Origin: an uncultured Candidatus Poseidoniales archaeon
GTDB lineage: Archaea > Thermoplasmatota > Poseidoniia > Poseidoniales > Poseidoniaceae
Assembly: GCA_905182185.1 (NCBI GenBank)
Contig: CAJJAP010000007.1
Coordinates: forward strand, 122,524 to 186,523
Direction of reading: 5' to 3'
DNA length: 64,000 bases
Shown here: positions 1 through 11,300 of the stretch, piece by piece
How positions within the stretch are numbered: the stretch's first letter is position 1
Layout of the letters: the number at the start of each line of letters is the position of its first letter
Position numbers and translations under genes: made by a program
The notes under the pieces: model-generated
Databases searched by the model: none
What the model was told of the DNA's origin: nothing
Seen by the model: the letters and a program-made list of their open reading frames with translations, nothing else

Positions 1-437
1 GCCCTGTAATGATTCACAGAGCACCATTCGGTAGCATGGAAAGGTTCGTCGGAGTTCTGATTGAACACTTTGCTGGAAAATTCCCTACTTGGTTAACACC
101 GACTCAATGCCATATTATTACAATCTCAGAGAAGCATAAGCAATATGCGCAGGAAGTTGCAGATCTGCTTAAAGAAAAAGAAATTCGTGTATTGGTTGAT
201 GATGGAGACGATACAATTGGTAAGAAGATTCGTACCCACAGGAAAATGCAACCTGCCTACATGGTAATCCTCGGAGAAGGTGAGGCAGAGAACAGAACTG
301 TAAGTCTAAGGGCGAGAAATGGTGACCAGATCTCCGATTTACCTCTAGACCAGTTCATAGAGGACCTAATGGCAGAGATTTCTAACAAAGAATCACAGCC
401 ATGCTTGGTTCCTAGCCAGCTGCAATCTGAAGATTGA
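1..437 (+). CDS. thrS: Threonyl-tRNA synthetase, C-terminal anticodon-binding part (truncated by window start)
   Basis: HRAPFGSMERFVGVLIEHFAGKFPTWLTPTQ... is typical of the end of the class II ThrRS catalytic core plus anticodon-binding domain. Confidence 0.9.
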   Translation, partial: PVMIHRAPFGSMERFVGVLIEHFAGKFPTWLTPTQCHIITISEKHKQYAQEVADLLKEKEIRVLVDDGDDTIGKKIRTHRKMQPAYMVILGEGEAENRTVSLRARNGDQISDLPLDQFIEDLMAEISNKESQPCLVPSQLQSED

Positions 438-522
438 TGGCCAAATAATAATCGCTTTGAAAATCTCCTTTTTGCATTATTGCAAACCATAAGGTGAAAT
501 GCAAAAAGAATGAGCAGAGATT

Positions 523-3072
523 ATGAGCGCACCTCCTATCATCACTGAGTTTTCAGTGGAGGCTCTAGTGCCCTTGTTTTTTGCAATATCTACGGCTCTA
601 TTATTTTGGAATAGAATCGTTCCAAGACAACTACGAGGTTTACAAGTTGCCTTTGAAACTGGTGACAAGAGATATGAAGTTCACAAAGTCACACAATCCC
701 TGCAGGATGCCAAAGATTTACTCACTAGCAAATACATGAGGTTCGGAGTTTCTTCATATCTATTCGCATTGACAGGGACTCTTCTGCTCTTTTTTGAATA
801 TCTTATGATTCATTTTGGTATTTATTCGGGCTATCATGCACAAACATTAGCCTTGGCACTACTGATGATAATCTGGCCTGCTGTTGTATCAAGTGGTGCA
901 TCTCTTGGCGCACAAGTCATCAAACCTCTCGGCAACACGAGAGCGACTTTACAAGATTCTTCAATTTGGAGAACATATTCATATTTGTTATTAGCAATAA
1001 TTTGGTTCGGTTTGGTTGCAATTATCTCCTTGACATTGGAGATCAATGATGTTCCACAGGATCGAATTTTCTCTATCGCAGCATTTACTGCTTTCGCACC
1101 AGCGATATTAGCCTACGGCAGAATACTAGGTTCTTCTTGGCAAGCGCTACATCAATCTAGCAAAAAAATTGCTGCCGGAGAACCTTCACCCTTCCACAAT
1201 CACATTCCATCTACAAAACAAATCGCTGTTGCTTCAATTGTAAAATGGAATCTAATAGCAATGCCGTTTGTCGCAATTAATACTGTTATTTCTCTAATTG
1301 CATTAGTTTATGACCCAACACTATTTGTTCACTCCGATAGGGTAATCGGACTTCCAGAGTACAGTATTCAATCAACAATAATGGAGGAAGGAGGTTTACT
1401 CGGTTTTGGATTGATTGAACTGTTCTCACATATTCCTCAAGCCGGCATTAGAGTTCCAATTGTCACTGCATTGCTGCTTTTCCTTCTTCTCAACGTAGCG
1501 TTAATCGGTTTCCTATTCATCTATGAAGTTGCAAGGATTCTTTTCCTCGATATCCATGATGTGTCGGGGAGAGGGGGCATAAGATTAGCAGATTCAAGAC
1601 TACTGAGAGCCGAAATATCAGTTCAAGCAAAGGTTCTAAATTTTTGTTTCACCGGATTTGCTGGACAAAGTATGCTATTGCTATCGCTGGCAATGATCAC
1701 ATTCTGGGATTCAAGTTTTCTACCTCAAGGTGAAACTTGTGGCTCTTGGGAGAATAGCGTTTGCGGGATACTAACGAAGGATGGTTTAGAAGAATTAACA
1801 TGGATGTTAGCCGCAGGAGGTCAAGTTTCCTTCCTCTTTGTATGGGCAGGTTCTATCAATCGAGGTAGTAAATTAGAAGATATTAATTTTGATGCTTCAA
1901 TGAGTGAAAACAGAGAGATGTTAACTCAATTAGAAGATAAAATATACCTCAAGCAAAAACCAATTTCGCAACTTATCGCCGATGATGAATGGGATCGACT
2001 ATTCAAACAATTAGACATTATTTTAGAAGGCCATGGAGAAGAACTAGAGGGCCTTGACCTAGTTAGAAGAATTAGTGCTAAAATGACCATCTATTGTAGT
2101 CTTGGGCGATGGGATGAGGCTGAAGAGGACGCAATTTCATTACTGGCCATGCGCGGTGGTAGAGAAGCTCAAATCGCAAGAATGGTGCTAACTGCTGCTA
2201 GCCTTGCTCAGAGAGATTTAGCCGAAGCCAAGCCTCGCTTGGCATTCTTATCCGATGATGATATTGAAGGTGCTAGATTACAATGGTTTGCCAGTATTCT
2301 AAGCCCTAAATCAAGAAAATTATCACCAGATTTTCATGCAATGCTCGCAGTAGATCCACTGACCAAGAGAAATATGGACCTGATAAAGAGAATGATTACT
2401 GGAACATCTGTTAGTAAATTGAAACCACATAATAATCCTGCGGGAAGGATGCAGTTCTTAGGAGATATTGCTAGACTAAGGTTGGAAGGGCAATTTGAAA
2501 CAGCAATCAATTTAATTGAAGGATTTATTGAGGAAAATGATATCAAAGAATGGCCACATGGTAACTTAGTTCGTGCTTTAATTAACTATGATGAAGGTCG
2601 AATAAACACCGCTGCGGATATGACTGAGAAATTGTTTGATACAAATTCACGCCATCCGCATATCCGAACATTTATTCGCCATTTATCCACTATTGGCCAT
2701 ACTGAATATTCATTGTATGAGGAAACTGGAATGGAATGGTGCATTGATTCTGAATTGGATTGGGTCAGTGCTTGGGAAAATATGCACAATGTTGCACCAG
2801 CACCCGAACTCATCAACAATAAATTGAAGAAACATGCTTGGAAGGCAAATGCCTGGATTGCTCATGATGCAGGAAATGGCTTACAATCGGCTCTAGCAAA
2901 GAAAGGAAAAGCTTGGAAAACTTTGAATGGCGATAATTCACTCCTTCCGATTTGCCTATACACCCATCTAACTGGAATTGTTGTTACCTTGGGTGGTATG
3001 CCGGTCGATTTAGGATTACCTGGCGACCTTGATTTGAAGAGTATTGAGGCAAATGGCCTAATCGATTTGTGA
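523..3072 (+). CDS. Multi-pass membrane protein with long soluble TPR-like C-terminal half
   Basis: 849-aa ORF; several hydrophobic segments in the first ~450 aa, helical-repeat-like C-terminus. Confidence 0.75.
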   Translation: MSAPPIITEFSVEALVPLFFAISTALLFWNRIVPRQLRGLQVAFETGDKRYEVHKVTQSLQDAKDLLTSKYMRFGVSSYLFALTGTLLLFFEYLMIHFGIYSGYHAQTLALALLMIIWPAVVSSGASLGAQVIKPLGNTRATLQDSSIWRTYSYLLLAIIWFGLVAIISLTLEINDVPQDRIFSIAAFTAFAPAILAYGRILGSSWQALHQSSKKIAAGEPSPFHNHIPSTKQIAVASIVKWNLIAMPFVAINTVISLIALVYDPTLFVHSDRVIGLPEYSIQSTIMEEGGLLGFGLIELFSHIPQAGIRVPIVTALLLFLLLNVALIGFLFIYEVARILFLDIHDVSGRGGIRLADSRLLRAEISVQAKVLNFCFTGFAGQSMLLLSLAMITFWDSSFLPQGETCGSWENSVCGILTKDGLEELTWMLAAGGQVSFLFVWAGSINRGSKLEDINFDASMSENREMLTQLEDKIYLKQKPISQLIADDEWDRLFKQLDIILEGHGEELEGLDLVRRISAKMTIYCSLGRWDEAEEDAISLLAMRGGREAQIARMVLTAASLAQRDLAEAKPRLAFLSDDDIEGARLQWFASILSPKSRKLSPDFHAMLAVDPLTKRNMDLIKRMITGTSVSKLKPHNNPAGRMQFLGDIARLRLEGQFETAINLIEGFIEENDIKEWPHGNLVRALINYDEGRINTAADMTEKLFDTNSRHPHIRTFIRHLSTIGHTEYSLYEETGMEWCIDSELDWVSAWENMHNVAPAPELINNKLKKHAWKANAWIAHDAGNGLQSALAKKGKAWKTLNGDNSLLPICLYTHLTGIVVTLGGMPVDLGLPGDLDLKSIEANGLIDL

Positions 3073-3077
3073 TTAAT

Positions 3078-3554
3078 TCACAAAACGTTCTTGATCAATT
3101 CATCCAAGTCCTGTGGTCGACCACAATAATGGCAACGTATGTGTAATGGGTCTCTACCAATAACCTTGAGACGGTGTGGTAGAGGTTCACGCAAATTGGT
3201 TGTAATACAATTAGAGAATGTGCAGCGAACAACATTCAAAACCTCAGTTCCGAGGTTGATAGTCAATTTTTCTGCTACAGAGTACGCTCTAATAATCGCC
3301 ACATGTGCATCTGGTGCGACTAAAGCAAGACGGTCTAATTCTGTTTGAGTCAATTCTCGGTCTTCGACCTTGATGATATCCTTGGCACCCATTTTCTTGG
3401 ATGGAACATTCATGACCAAAGAAACTGGTACCGATGATTTACCGCCGATTCCGAGCATCTCAAGAACTCTGAGTGCTTGACCGGATGGGATATGATCAAC
3501 AACAGTACCGTTACGAATTGCAGTCACACGGCGCATGCTATGTTCATTTGGCAT
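3078..3554 (-). CDS. pyrI: Aspartate carbamoyltransferase regulatory subunit
   Basis: VTAIRNGTVVDHIPSGQALRVLEMLGI and C-terminal zinc site CxxxxC...CHYCGRP; adjacent to pyrB. Confidence 0.95.
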   Translation of the reverse strand: MPNEHSMRRVTAIRNGTVVDHIPSGQALRVLEMLGIGGKSSVPVSLVMNVPSKKMGAKDIIKVEDRELTQTELDRLALVAPDAHVAIIRAYSVAEKLTINLGTEVLNVVRCTFSNCITTNLREPLPHRLKVIGRDPLHIRCHYCGRPQDLDELIKNVL

Positions 3555-4525
3555 CAGAGTGCACCCCCTTCGGATTCAACATCCACGGGAACTGTAACAC
3601 CTAGAAGATAACAAATCAATGCCATTCTAGCAACAACTCCATTGAATGCTTGATTGAAATAGCAAGCATGGCGGGTTGAATCTACACTTGCATGTATTTC
3701 ATCAACTCTTGGCAATGGATGCATAATAATCATTTCAGACTTTACATCTGCGAGATTGTCTGCATGTAATTTGTATCCCCCTGCGCAACGGGCATATTCA
3801 TCCTCATCGACAAATCTTTCCTTCTGAATACGAGTCATATATACTACATCTGCATCGTTAATTGAACCCAATAAATCCTCAGTTTCAACCACATTTGCAC
3901 CACTCTCTCTAAGGTCTGATACAATTTCTGTTGGCATCTTCAATAATTTAGGGCTAGCAAAAATCAATTGACAGCCGAATCTGGTTAATGCGTGTGATAA
4001 GGAGTGAACTGTTCTTCCATATCTCAAATCACCTGCTAGGACAACCTTCAATCCCTCTAGAGTTCCATGTGCTTGCCTAATAGTAAACAAATCGAGCATG
4101 GTTTGAGTTGGATGGTGTCCGGCGCCATCTCCACCGTTCATAATTGGTACACGGGCTGAGTCTTGCGCATATTGTGCAGCACCTTGACGTGGGTGTCGCA
4201 TAGCGATTATGTCAGTATAGCCATCGACCATTTGAATGGTATCGAAAAGAGTCTCCCCCTTTACCACCGAGGAGTTTTTAATGTCTCCAAGATTTACTAC
4301 TTCGCCACCTAAACGCTTCATTGCAGTCTCAAATGACATACGAGTTCTGGTGCTTGGTTCAAAAAACAGATTGCCCAGAATTCTTCCTTGTAACAGTGGC
4401 AAAAAGAGTTCACCTTTAGCCACTGGAAGTAATCTTGTAGCATCATCTAAAATCTTGATGATCTGTTCATTTGTTAGGTCGTCCATCGTGATGAGTCCCG
4501 CCATATTCTTCCCTCTCCTCAGCAA
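3554..4525 (-). CDS. pyrB: Aspartate carbamoyltransferase catalytic subunit (start may be internal, e.g. MAGLITMDDLT)
   Basis: FFEPSTRTRMSFETAMKRLGG, HPTQTMLDLFTI, HPLPRVDEI motifs. Confidence 0.96.
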   Translation of the reverse strand: MLRRGKNMAGLITMDDLTNEQIIKILDDATRLLPVAKGELFLPLLQGRILGNLFFEPSTRTRMSFETAMKRLGGEVVNLGDIKNSSVVKGETLFDTIQMVDGYTDIIAMRHPRQGAAQYAQDSARVPIMNGGDGAGHHPTQTMLDLFTIRQAHGTLEGLKVVLAGDLRYGRTVHSLSHALTRFGCQLIFASPKLLKMPTEIVSDLRESGANVVETEDLLGSINDADVVYMTRIQKERFVDEDEYARCAGGYKLHADNLADVKSEMIIMHPLPRVDEIHASVDSTRHACYFNQAFNGVVARMALICYLLGVTVPVDVESEGGAL

Positions 4526-4542
4526 GCCGGCGCGAGTCGGTA

Positions 4543-6366
4543 TTGAACATTGCCACTAAGCAAGGTAGGGTGATTGTTATGGCTGGTTGCTTGCCAGCGT
4601 TTTCTATGCAAGCATGGGCTGATGTCGAAAAGGCAATTCAAGCCGAGAAATTAATGCGCAATAAGAAGATGGATAACCTTGTTAATTTCAGTGCTTTTTC
4701 ACTATTGGCTGCTGCAATATGGTTAGCATGGCCGGCACTTAATTCTGCAATAGAAGGAGAGAGTGGAATCATTTCAGGATTGGGACTACCAATCATAGTT
4801 TTGGTATGGGGAGTAATAATTCAAGATATAGTTGTTGATGACGCTAAGGCACGTTCGAGAGTGGGTGGTGGCGCAAGTATTATTTGGCCAATATTGTTGA
4901 TGATCGCAGCGTTAAATGTAGATTTTACTCTTTCAACTGCGAGTTTAGGTAGCATCCTAGTAGCAATAGTCGCATTCTTTTGCTACAAATCAGCCGCAAA
5001 TACTCTACAAGGTAACCTTGGAGTACTTCGCTTTCGCTCTTTGATGACCGCTGTTGGCTGTTTGACATCTTTTTCACTATTTATCGGTAAAATACCTGAT
5101 AGTATGTCTAAACATTGGTTTTTAACAATTTCAATCTTATTAATTTCATTCGCTGAAGTAACCTATACCTGGGTAAAAGGTGATGACCAGAAAGAGATTA
5201 GAAAAAGGTTTAGAAAAATATTAGACCAAGTTGAAAACCAATTATTAGAATTGAAAGCCAAGGGTGCAGCTGTTGACCAAGCCAGTAGTTTGGTGACAAC
5301 TGCTCAAGAGGAAGGTCATATTGACCCAGTTTATGGAATGAGGCTACTAGATGATGCTCAAGAGGAGATTAAACGCTCAATATCTCTTGCAGGTGATGTG
5401 AAAGTCATTATGCAAGATGCAAAATCTGCAGTTGAGGCTGCTGAGGATATAGCACCAATTGCAAAGCGTCCAAGAAAGTCCTTCAATGCTGGAGTTAGAG
5501 AAGTTGAATTAGGTTCATTGCGTGATGGAGAGTTACTATTTAGGCAAGCCAAGAAATCTGCAAATGAGATTATTGAATGGTGGCGTCCTGCTGAAAATGC
5601 GATAACTGAAGCCTCACGCCAATTAAGTGGAAAAAGCGGAGATGCTGTTGAGCATTTGCTAGAAATGTTAACCGATGCCAAGAAAAAACTCTCCGCTGAA
5701 AAACCAAAAGAGGCTTTTGAATATGCTGTAGTAATTCCTCAGCAATTGGCAGCAGATGGTGATGCGCAAGCCAAAGCAGAGAAATCTGTCAATGAAGCCG
5801 AAAGACAACTCAAGCAAATCGATGGATTGGATACCTCTGATATGGAGAAACGATTATCTCGAGCAAAAGAAGAAATGGAAAAGGGCAATGCAAGTCAAGC
5901 GATGGGATTAGCAGATGGAGTTGTAAGGACAATTATTGCTGAACGTGCTGCAATGGATGATGTTCGTAAAGCACTACGTCAACGCAAGAAATTGAAAAAG
6001 CAATTTGAAACGAGAGAAGATATAGAAATGTGGCAATCTAAACTTGATGAGATTGATGCTGCTGCGGATGAAAAACAATGGACTCATGCTGCCACTCTTC
6101 TCGAAAGGATGACCAAAGAACTCGATAAAGAAGGTCGTGCAAGTGATGATGCTCTAGAACTATATGATTTCGTAATGGATGAATGGAGAATTCTTCGCAA
6201 TCAATGTGAAGCTGCATTCATCAAAGTTACTGATGATGACCGCCGTGACTGTGAACAAGCAATTGCTCTTGCAGAAGAACAACTTGGGATTGGTAAAATC
6301 CCCGAATGTTTAGAGCTATTATCCAAGGCAGATTCGGCAATGGAAAAATTACGAAGAAGGATCTAA
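4543..6366 (+). CDS. Membrane protein with long coiled-coil cytoplasmic region
   Basis: 607-aa ORF; N-terminal hydrophobic segments, then extended Ala/Glu/Lys coiled coil. Confidence 0.75.
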   Translation: MNIATKQGRVIVMAGCLPAFSMQAWADVEKAIQAEKLMRNKKMDNLVNFSAFSLLAAAIWLAWPALNSAIEGESGIISGLGLPIIVLVWGVIIQDIVVDDAKARSRVGGGASIIWPILLMIAALNVDFTLSTASLGSILVAIVAFFCYKSAANTLQGNLGVLRFRSLMTAVGCLTSFSLFIGKIPDSMSKHWFLTISILLISFAEVTYTWVKGDDQKEIRKRFRKILDQVENQLLELKAKGAAVDQASSLVTTAQEEGHIDPVYGMRLLDDAQEEIKRSISLAGDVKVIMQDAKSAVEAAEDIAPIAKRPRKSFNAGVREVELGSLRDGELLFRQAKKSANEIIEWWRPAENAITEASRQLSGKSGDAVEHLLEMLTDAKKKLSAEKPKEAFEYAVVIPQQLAADGDAQAKAEKSVNEAERQLKQIDGLDTSDMEKRLSRAKEEMEKGNASQAMGLADGVVRTIIAERAAMDDVRKALRQRKKLKKQFETREDIEMWQSKLDEIDAAADEKQWTHAATLLERMTKELDKEGRASDDALELYDFVMDEWRILRNQCEAAFIKVTDDDRRDCEQAIALAEEQLGIGKIPECLELLSKADSAMEKLRRRI

Positions 6367-6371
6367 ACAGT

Positions 6372-7379
6372 TTATTCTTCTTCACTTCTAAGCAAGTCCC
6401 GCATATCACAGGCTTTACATTGCTCTCCAGAAGTGACATTGCCACAAATAGGGCATGATTTTGCCGATGCTGGGGGATTCTTTCTCCCACCTAATTGTTC
6501 AATCTCATCACGAAGACCTTTGATTTGGTCGGCCATATGCAATAGTGAATGGCGTGTTCCCGGAGTATCTGCTTCCATTTGCGCAACCAATTCTCTATGG
6601 CGCCATCTCAAAGCACCTTTAGCGTTAGGACATTCTTCATGATGAAGAGGTAATTCTCGATGCAGAGCATAAAGATGCACTTCTTGTTCTGGCACCCAAC
6701 GAAGAGGTACAATCCTAGGTGCCAATCCTTCAACCAGTGATGCTGCATGAGGGGCTAAGCGAAGAGTTCTCTCCAAATCACCATTTGACATATTCATCAT
6801 TACTGTTTGTGCCATATCATCCAAATTATGCCCTAGTGCGATAACATCTGCACCAACACTCGCAGCCAAGTGATTAATTCCTTGACGGCGGAAAACTCCG
6901 CAATATGAACAAGCTAGTCTCGGAGCACTGCTATTTTTCTTGGCCACCATTGGCAGACGTCGAACAACCTCATCCATTTCATGGAATGATAATTCTGGAT
7001 ATGAAACTCTGATGTATTCAACACCAAGTCTGTCACATAACTCTTGAGCACAAATAATCGATGGAGGCCTATATCCTTCAATTCCTTCATCAACAGTACC
7101 TGCCACAATTCGGACATCTGGGTTTTTTCCAAGTAAATCAACTAATGAATCCAGTAATACCGCCGAATCTTTACCGCCTGAAATAGCCACGAAAATAGTT
7201 GTTTTCTTCCCTTTAGGCAATGTTAATTGTAGTCTTAATTCTTTACTGATCTTCTTACGGACAGATTTTGCTAAATGTTTACTGCAAAGAATCCTACCTG
7301 AATAAGCCTGTTCAACAACCGCAGGGTGCTCACAAGCATCGCATTGTGGCACAGTAAAGGCTGAACTCCCTCCGGTCAT
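6372..7379 (-). CDS. TtuA/Ncs6-family tRNA 2-thiolation enzyme (ORF extends to 7442; start set at MTGGSS)
   Basis: Zn-finger CDACEHPAV, PP-loop AISGGKDSAVLLDSL, ACSYCGVFRRQGIN, ALGHNLDDMAQT, C-terminal CPICGNVTSGEQCKAC. Confidence 0.9.
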   Translation of the reverse strand: MTGGSSAFTVPQCDACEHPAVVEQAYSGRILCSKHLAKSVRKKISKELRLQLTLPKGKKTTIFVAISGGKDSAVLLDSLVDLLGKNPDVRIVAGTVDEGIEGYRPPSIICAQELCDRLGVEYIRVSYPELSFHEMDEVVRRLPMVAKKNSSAPRLACSYCGVFRRQGINHLAASVGADVIALGHNLDDMAQTVMMNMSNGDLERTLRLAPHAASLVEGLAPRIVPLRWVPEQEVHLYALHRELPLHHEECPNAKGALRWRHRELVAQMEADTPGTRHSLLHMADQIKGLRDEIEQLGGRKNPPASAKSCPICGNVTSGEQCKACDMRDLLRSEEE

Positions 7380-7414
7380 AACACAAGGCGATGCTTCGCC
7401 TTTTTTCAAGGTAG

Positions 7415-7627
7415 TTACTCGTCTGGTGATGTCCAAGTACATACTTCATTGGTGGTATAGCATCTATCTTCACAATCTTCACATACCCACTCATAGTCAT
7501 GCTTGCATTTGAATCCGCATCCGTCTTTAGGGCAACATGGCCCACAAAGACATTCCAACCATCTAGCTTTGGCTCCCGCTTCACGGGGAGTGGTATTACA
7601 ATGAATACAAGGTGAGTTTTCAGCCAT
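7415..7627 (-). CDS. Small Cys-rich (12 Cys in 70 aa) putative zinc-binding protein
   Basis: MAENSPCIHCNTT...CLCGPCCPKDGCGFKCKHDYEWVCEDCEDRC; immediately upstream of the TtuA-like gene on the same strand. Confidence 0.6.
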   Translation of the reverse strand: MAENSPCIHCNTTPREAGAKARWLECLCGPCCPKDGCGFKCKHDYEWVCEDCEDRCYTTNEVCTWTSPDE

Positions 7628-7831
7628 AATATACCGTCAATGCTGCAATACTTAGAACTTAGCAAGTATATGCTGAAATCTGTTGGTCAAGATTAAACTA
7701 TTAACAATCAACTTAAACATAATTATTTGCATCGTAATTTCCAATTGCAATATCAATTTTTCAATTGAAATAATTAGAGTAGAATATAGGGGTGTTTTGA
7801 AAAAAATCTACCTCCAAAAGAGAGATTATTC

Positions 7832-7974
7832 AAGCGAAATAACTGGGTTTATTGGACTCATTAGACCTCCACTTTACGCGGAAAATAAGCCATTCTTACC
7901 GTTCCGCGATTGAATTTCGCTTATTTTGCAGTTGGAGATTTAATTTGGGTCTGTAAATCCCCCTTTAGGGGGAT
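7832..7974 (+). promoter_or_regulatory. Structured leader: nested inverted repeats followed by an 18-nt palindrome
   Basis: AAGCGAAAT(7832-7840)/ATTTCGCTT(7914-7922), CGCGGAA(7877-7883)/TTCCGCG(7902-7908), ATCCCCCTTTAGGGGGAT(7957-7974), all read directly. Confidence 0.5.
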
Positions 7975-8027
7975 GGAAACGCAAAGGTTCTTGAAGGCTA
8001 CAACGCTGACAACGAAATTGAGCACAC

Positions 8028-8369
8028 ATGCTACAACGAATTCTTGCCGGTTTACTTCGAATTGAAGGGGTTGATCAGGCTATGTTAATTGATGATAACG
8101 GCCGATTATTGGCAAGTGTCGGAAATGAAGGGATATTGCCACCTTTGGACAAGGCGATTAAGATTACAACTGCTGCATTAGAATGCGCATACGCCACTGA
8201 AATTGGCGACGTGTTTGAAATTTGGTGCGAGGGGAGTGAGAGAATGATGATAGACATCGCATCTCCAAACCGCATCGTAGTGCTAAGTGGAAAGGGTGGC
8301 CGCCTTGCTAGATGGCGCCATGCTTTGGACCGAGACCGTCGTATTATTGCGACAACACAAATGAGTTGA
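8028..8369 (+). CDS. Roadblock/LC7-like small protein
   Basis: LLRIEGVDQAMLIDDNGRLLASVGNEG...DVFEIWCEGSERMMIDIASPNRIVVLSGKGG matches the Roadblock fold pattern. Confidence 0.65.
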   Translation: MLQRILAGLLRIEGVDQAMLIDDNGRLLASVGNEGILPPLDKAIKITTAALECAYATEIGDVFEIWCEGSERMMIDIASPNRIVVLSGKGGRLARWRHALDRDRRIIATTQMS

Positions 8370-8374
8370 TACCT

Positions 8375-11300
8375 ATGTTTGACCTACCAATTGGAAAGCC
8401 TATCAAAGAACAAATATCTGTTGAGGCAGGTTCTATACAACCATTTGACCATGGTATAATCACTACATGGCTAGGAAAAAGGAAAACTCCGTCTGGACAT
8501 CGCTTAATCCGTGCTGGAAGAATCGTTGCATGGATTTGTGAAAATGAAACTGGAAAGTACCTACTTGCTGGCAATGAGGCGAAAGATAGACTGGAGGAAA
8601 TCGAAAGTGCTGGTGCCAGATTAGAAGCCAGCCAATACTCCATGGCAGGGTTGGGCTGCGTCGCAGAAATTATTCCCGAATCTTTTGAATTCAATGCCGA
8701 TCGCCAAGGATTGATTCATCGCGGAAATTCTGTTGAACGGCTACTATCACGGGACCTTTCATCCGTTCTGCGCATAATTTGTGAAAATATCACGGTTCGT
8801 GGCGCTATTGCAGTTGATTCTGGTATGTTGATCGATAGTGTTGGTGAATTACCTGGAGAAGCAGAGGAACTTGCCGTCCAAGTAGGAGTTGCAAGGTATG
8901 GTTCATTATCTAATAATCTAGGCTTAGCCAATGAAGGTCATTGGACACTTCGCACAGTCGATGGAGCCCTATTAATCGCTCAAACTGGTGAAATAGCAAT
9001 AGCTGTTTGGACTGAGGTAAATTCTGACCATTCAAGAATAATTACTGCTGCAACTGCTGCTCTTGATGGAGAGGTAGGAAGTATTGGCGCTATGGGTTCT
9101 AAATTACCAGACGGTTTTGTACTGCGTGAAGGAAAAGGAGGTCCTGACGCAGTAATTTCAATGCTTGGGGCCGCGGTCAGTGAACAAGTAACTGGCCATC
9201 TCAAATCGGGAATTACCGAAAACACTGCTGTATCTATTGTACTTAGGAATGGTATGCCTGTAGCAATTTCTGCACCAGATAATACTTCTTTCGAAGAAGC
9301 GATGTTGAATTTAACCGACTCCAAGCGAGTCCTAAAACTGCACAGATTACCCACTGGAACAATAGTATCAAGGGAAAGTGGTAACATTGATGATTTTGCT
9401 CTCGACGATTTTAGAGATTTAGTCGCTACAATCAGAACTCGTACTAAATCAAGAAAAGAGTTATTGATGCAGAAAATCAATCTTCTAATCGGATTTGAGA
9501 TAGGTGTAGAAAAATTGCGTAAGTCGAGAGCAAATGCCAAATTTAAAGCGACTATTGATCACATTTCACAGGGTCTGCCTGAGATTGAATCAGAACCTAC
9601 TCTAGCCATAGATGCTGGATTGAGAAGAAGGTTAGAGGCTGCGGAAATTGAAATTGATGAGTTGTCCAAGGGTAATGCTTCCTTGAATGCCAAATTAAAG
9701 GAGGCGGAAATTACAAAAACTGCTGCTCAAAGTCTTGCTAGACATGCCAATGAAAGTATTGGTGAACAGGTATCTGCTTTGGAATCTGCCAACTCTTCTC
9801 TTAATTACATGCAAGTCGATCTATCTCAAGCTGTATCCAAGAGCGAGGACGCAGAATCGAGAGCGCTTCGTTTGGTAAAGAGGGTAAATGAACTAGAGCA
9901 CCAAGTTAGTGAAAGAGCAAGTCAATTAGCTAAAGCACTAGGGGATTCCAAATCTAGCGAGTCTCTTAGAGACGCAATTCAAGAGATGGCTCTAAAGGAG
10001 GCTGAATTGAATTCTTCATTAGATGAAGGTAGCGAAAGATTGTCAACAATCCGCCAACAGGCAGACGATGATGAACGCCGCCTTCGTGTATTACAAGAGC
10101 AAGTTGAGACCACGCGTGAGCGCCATGCAAGGGCTCAGGCCGAAGTGATGCAATTAGAAGAGAGAATCCATGTTGCAAATACAACCCTCGATGAAATTGA
10201 TGGTGAGGCTAAGGCCAGCAGACGCAGAACTGATGAGAGTAGAAACCGTCTCGCTCAAGATGAAGCACGCTATAATCAAGTGCAAGCAGAACTACGAGAA
10301 TTAATGGAAGAGCGCCGCCAAATATTACGAGAACTAGGCGACCTTGGAGGCCGTAAAGGTCAGAGTGAAGCCGAATTGCTGTCATTGATAGATAAGGCTG
10401 AAGATTTAAGTCAAGCACACGAAGAAGCATTGCTGGATATTCAGGAAGCAGAGAGAATCCGTGCCCGTCTTGCTGATGAACCACTGGCTCAAGCATTATT
10501 GGATGATGCTTCAACCTTTGAGGGACTAGGCCCTGTGCTTTCACGCCTTGAAACCGCACGTGGACTCGGGTATTCCGTGACATTGCTCGATAGAGCAGTA
10601 GAACGTTCACTACAAGTAATTCAGTCAACCGTTGACCATGTAGCAACTACTCCGAGACATCTACTTTCGAATGAAGTAATGTCTCTGCTTGAAAGACAAG
10701 TTCCCCAAACAGCTGGGGCTGTAAGAGGCTTAGCACGTTGGTCAGTACAACAGAGATTAGAACATCAATTGGGAGATACAGTTGGCCATCTAATTGTTGA
10801 TTTAGAGAATCTACTGGAAGATTTCGACCGCTCTATCACAATGTTGCGACGTCTACGCAATGTCCTTGAACAATTAGCCAAACTTGGCGCACCTATCGAT
10901 GAAATCGAAGCACTGTTAGCAAATTGTAATCGCCCTGAAGCATTACCAAGTATTGCAAAGGCGACTCACAAATTGATTCGTGTCGCATTGGATGATATTT
11001 ACTTAGAGGCTGATCAAAGAGATGCTGGTGAATCAATAGCGTTAGAAGAAACTGCGATAGTTCTTGAGGAATTGATTACTCAACTCGATGCTAGTGGTTT
11101 AGCCGATGGTACGCCGAATGGTATTATGTGGGAGTTCCAAAGAGATGGATTACTACCTTATGAGAGAAATAACATGCCTGCTGCACAGCGTCTTGGTGTC
11201 AATGAGGAAATGATTTCTCACATGGAACCATCATTAGCAGGAGAAGTTCCTGTCTCATTGGATAAAGTAGTCAATGCTGATGATTCAGATACTTCATCGC

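Noticed and set aside
8980-9540. Long antisense ORF (186 aa) and similar antisense ORFs throughout (e.g. 45304-45780, 46402-46926, 38062-38541)
   Set aside because: They lie wholly opposite well-supported CDSs, with low-complexity Ser/Leu/Arg compositions typical of antisense reading
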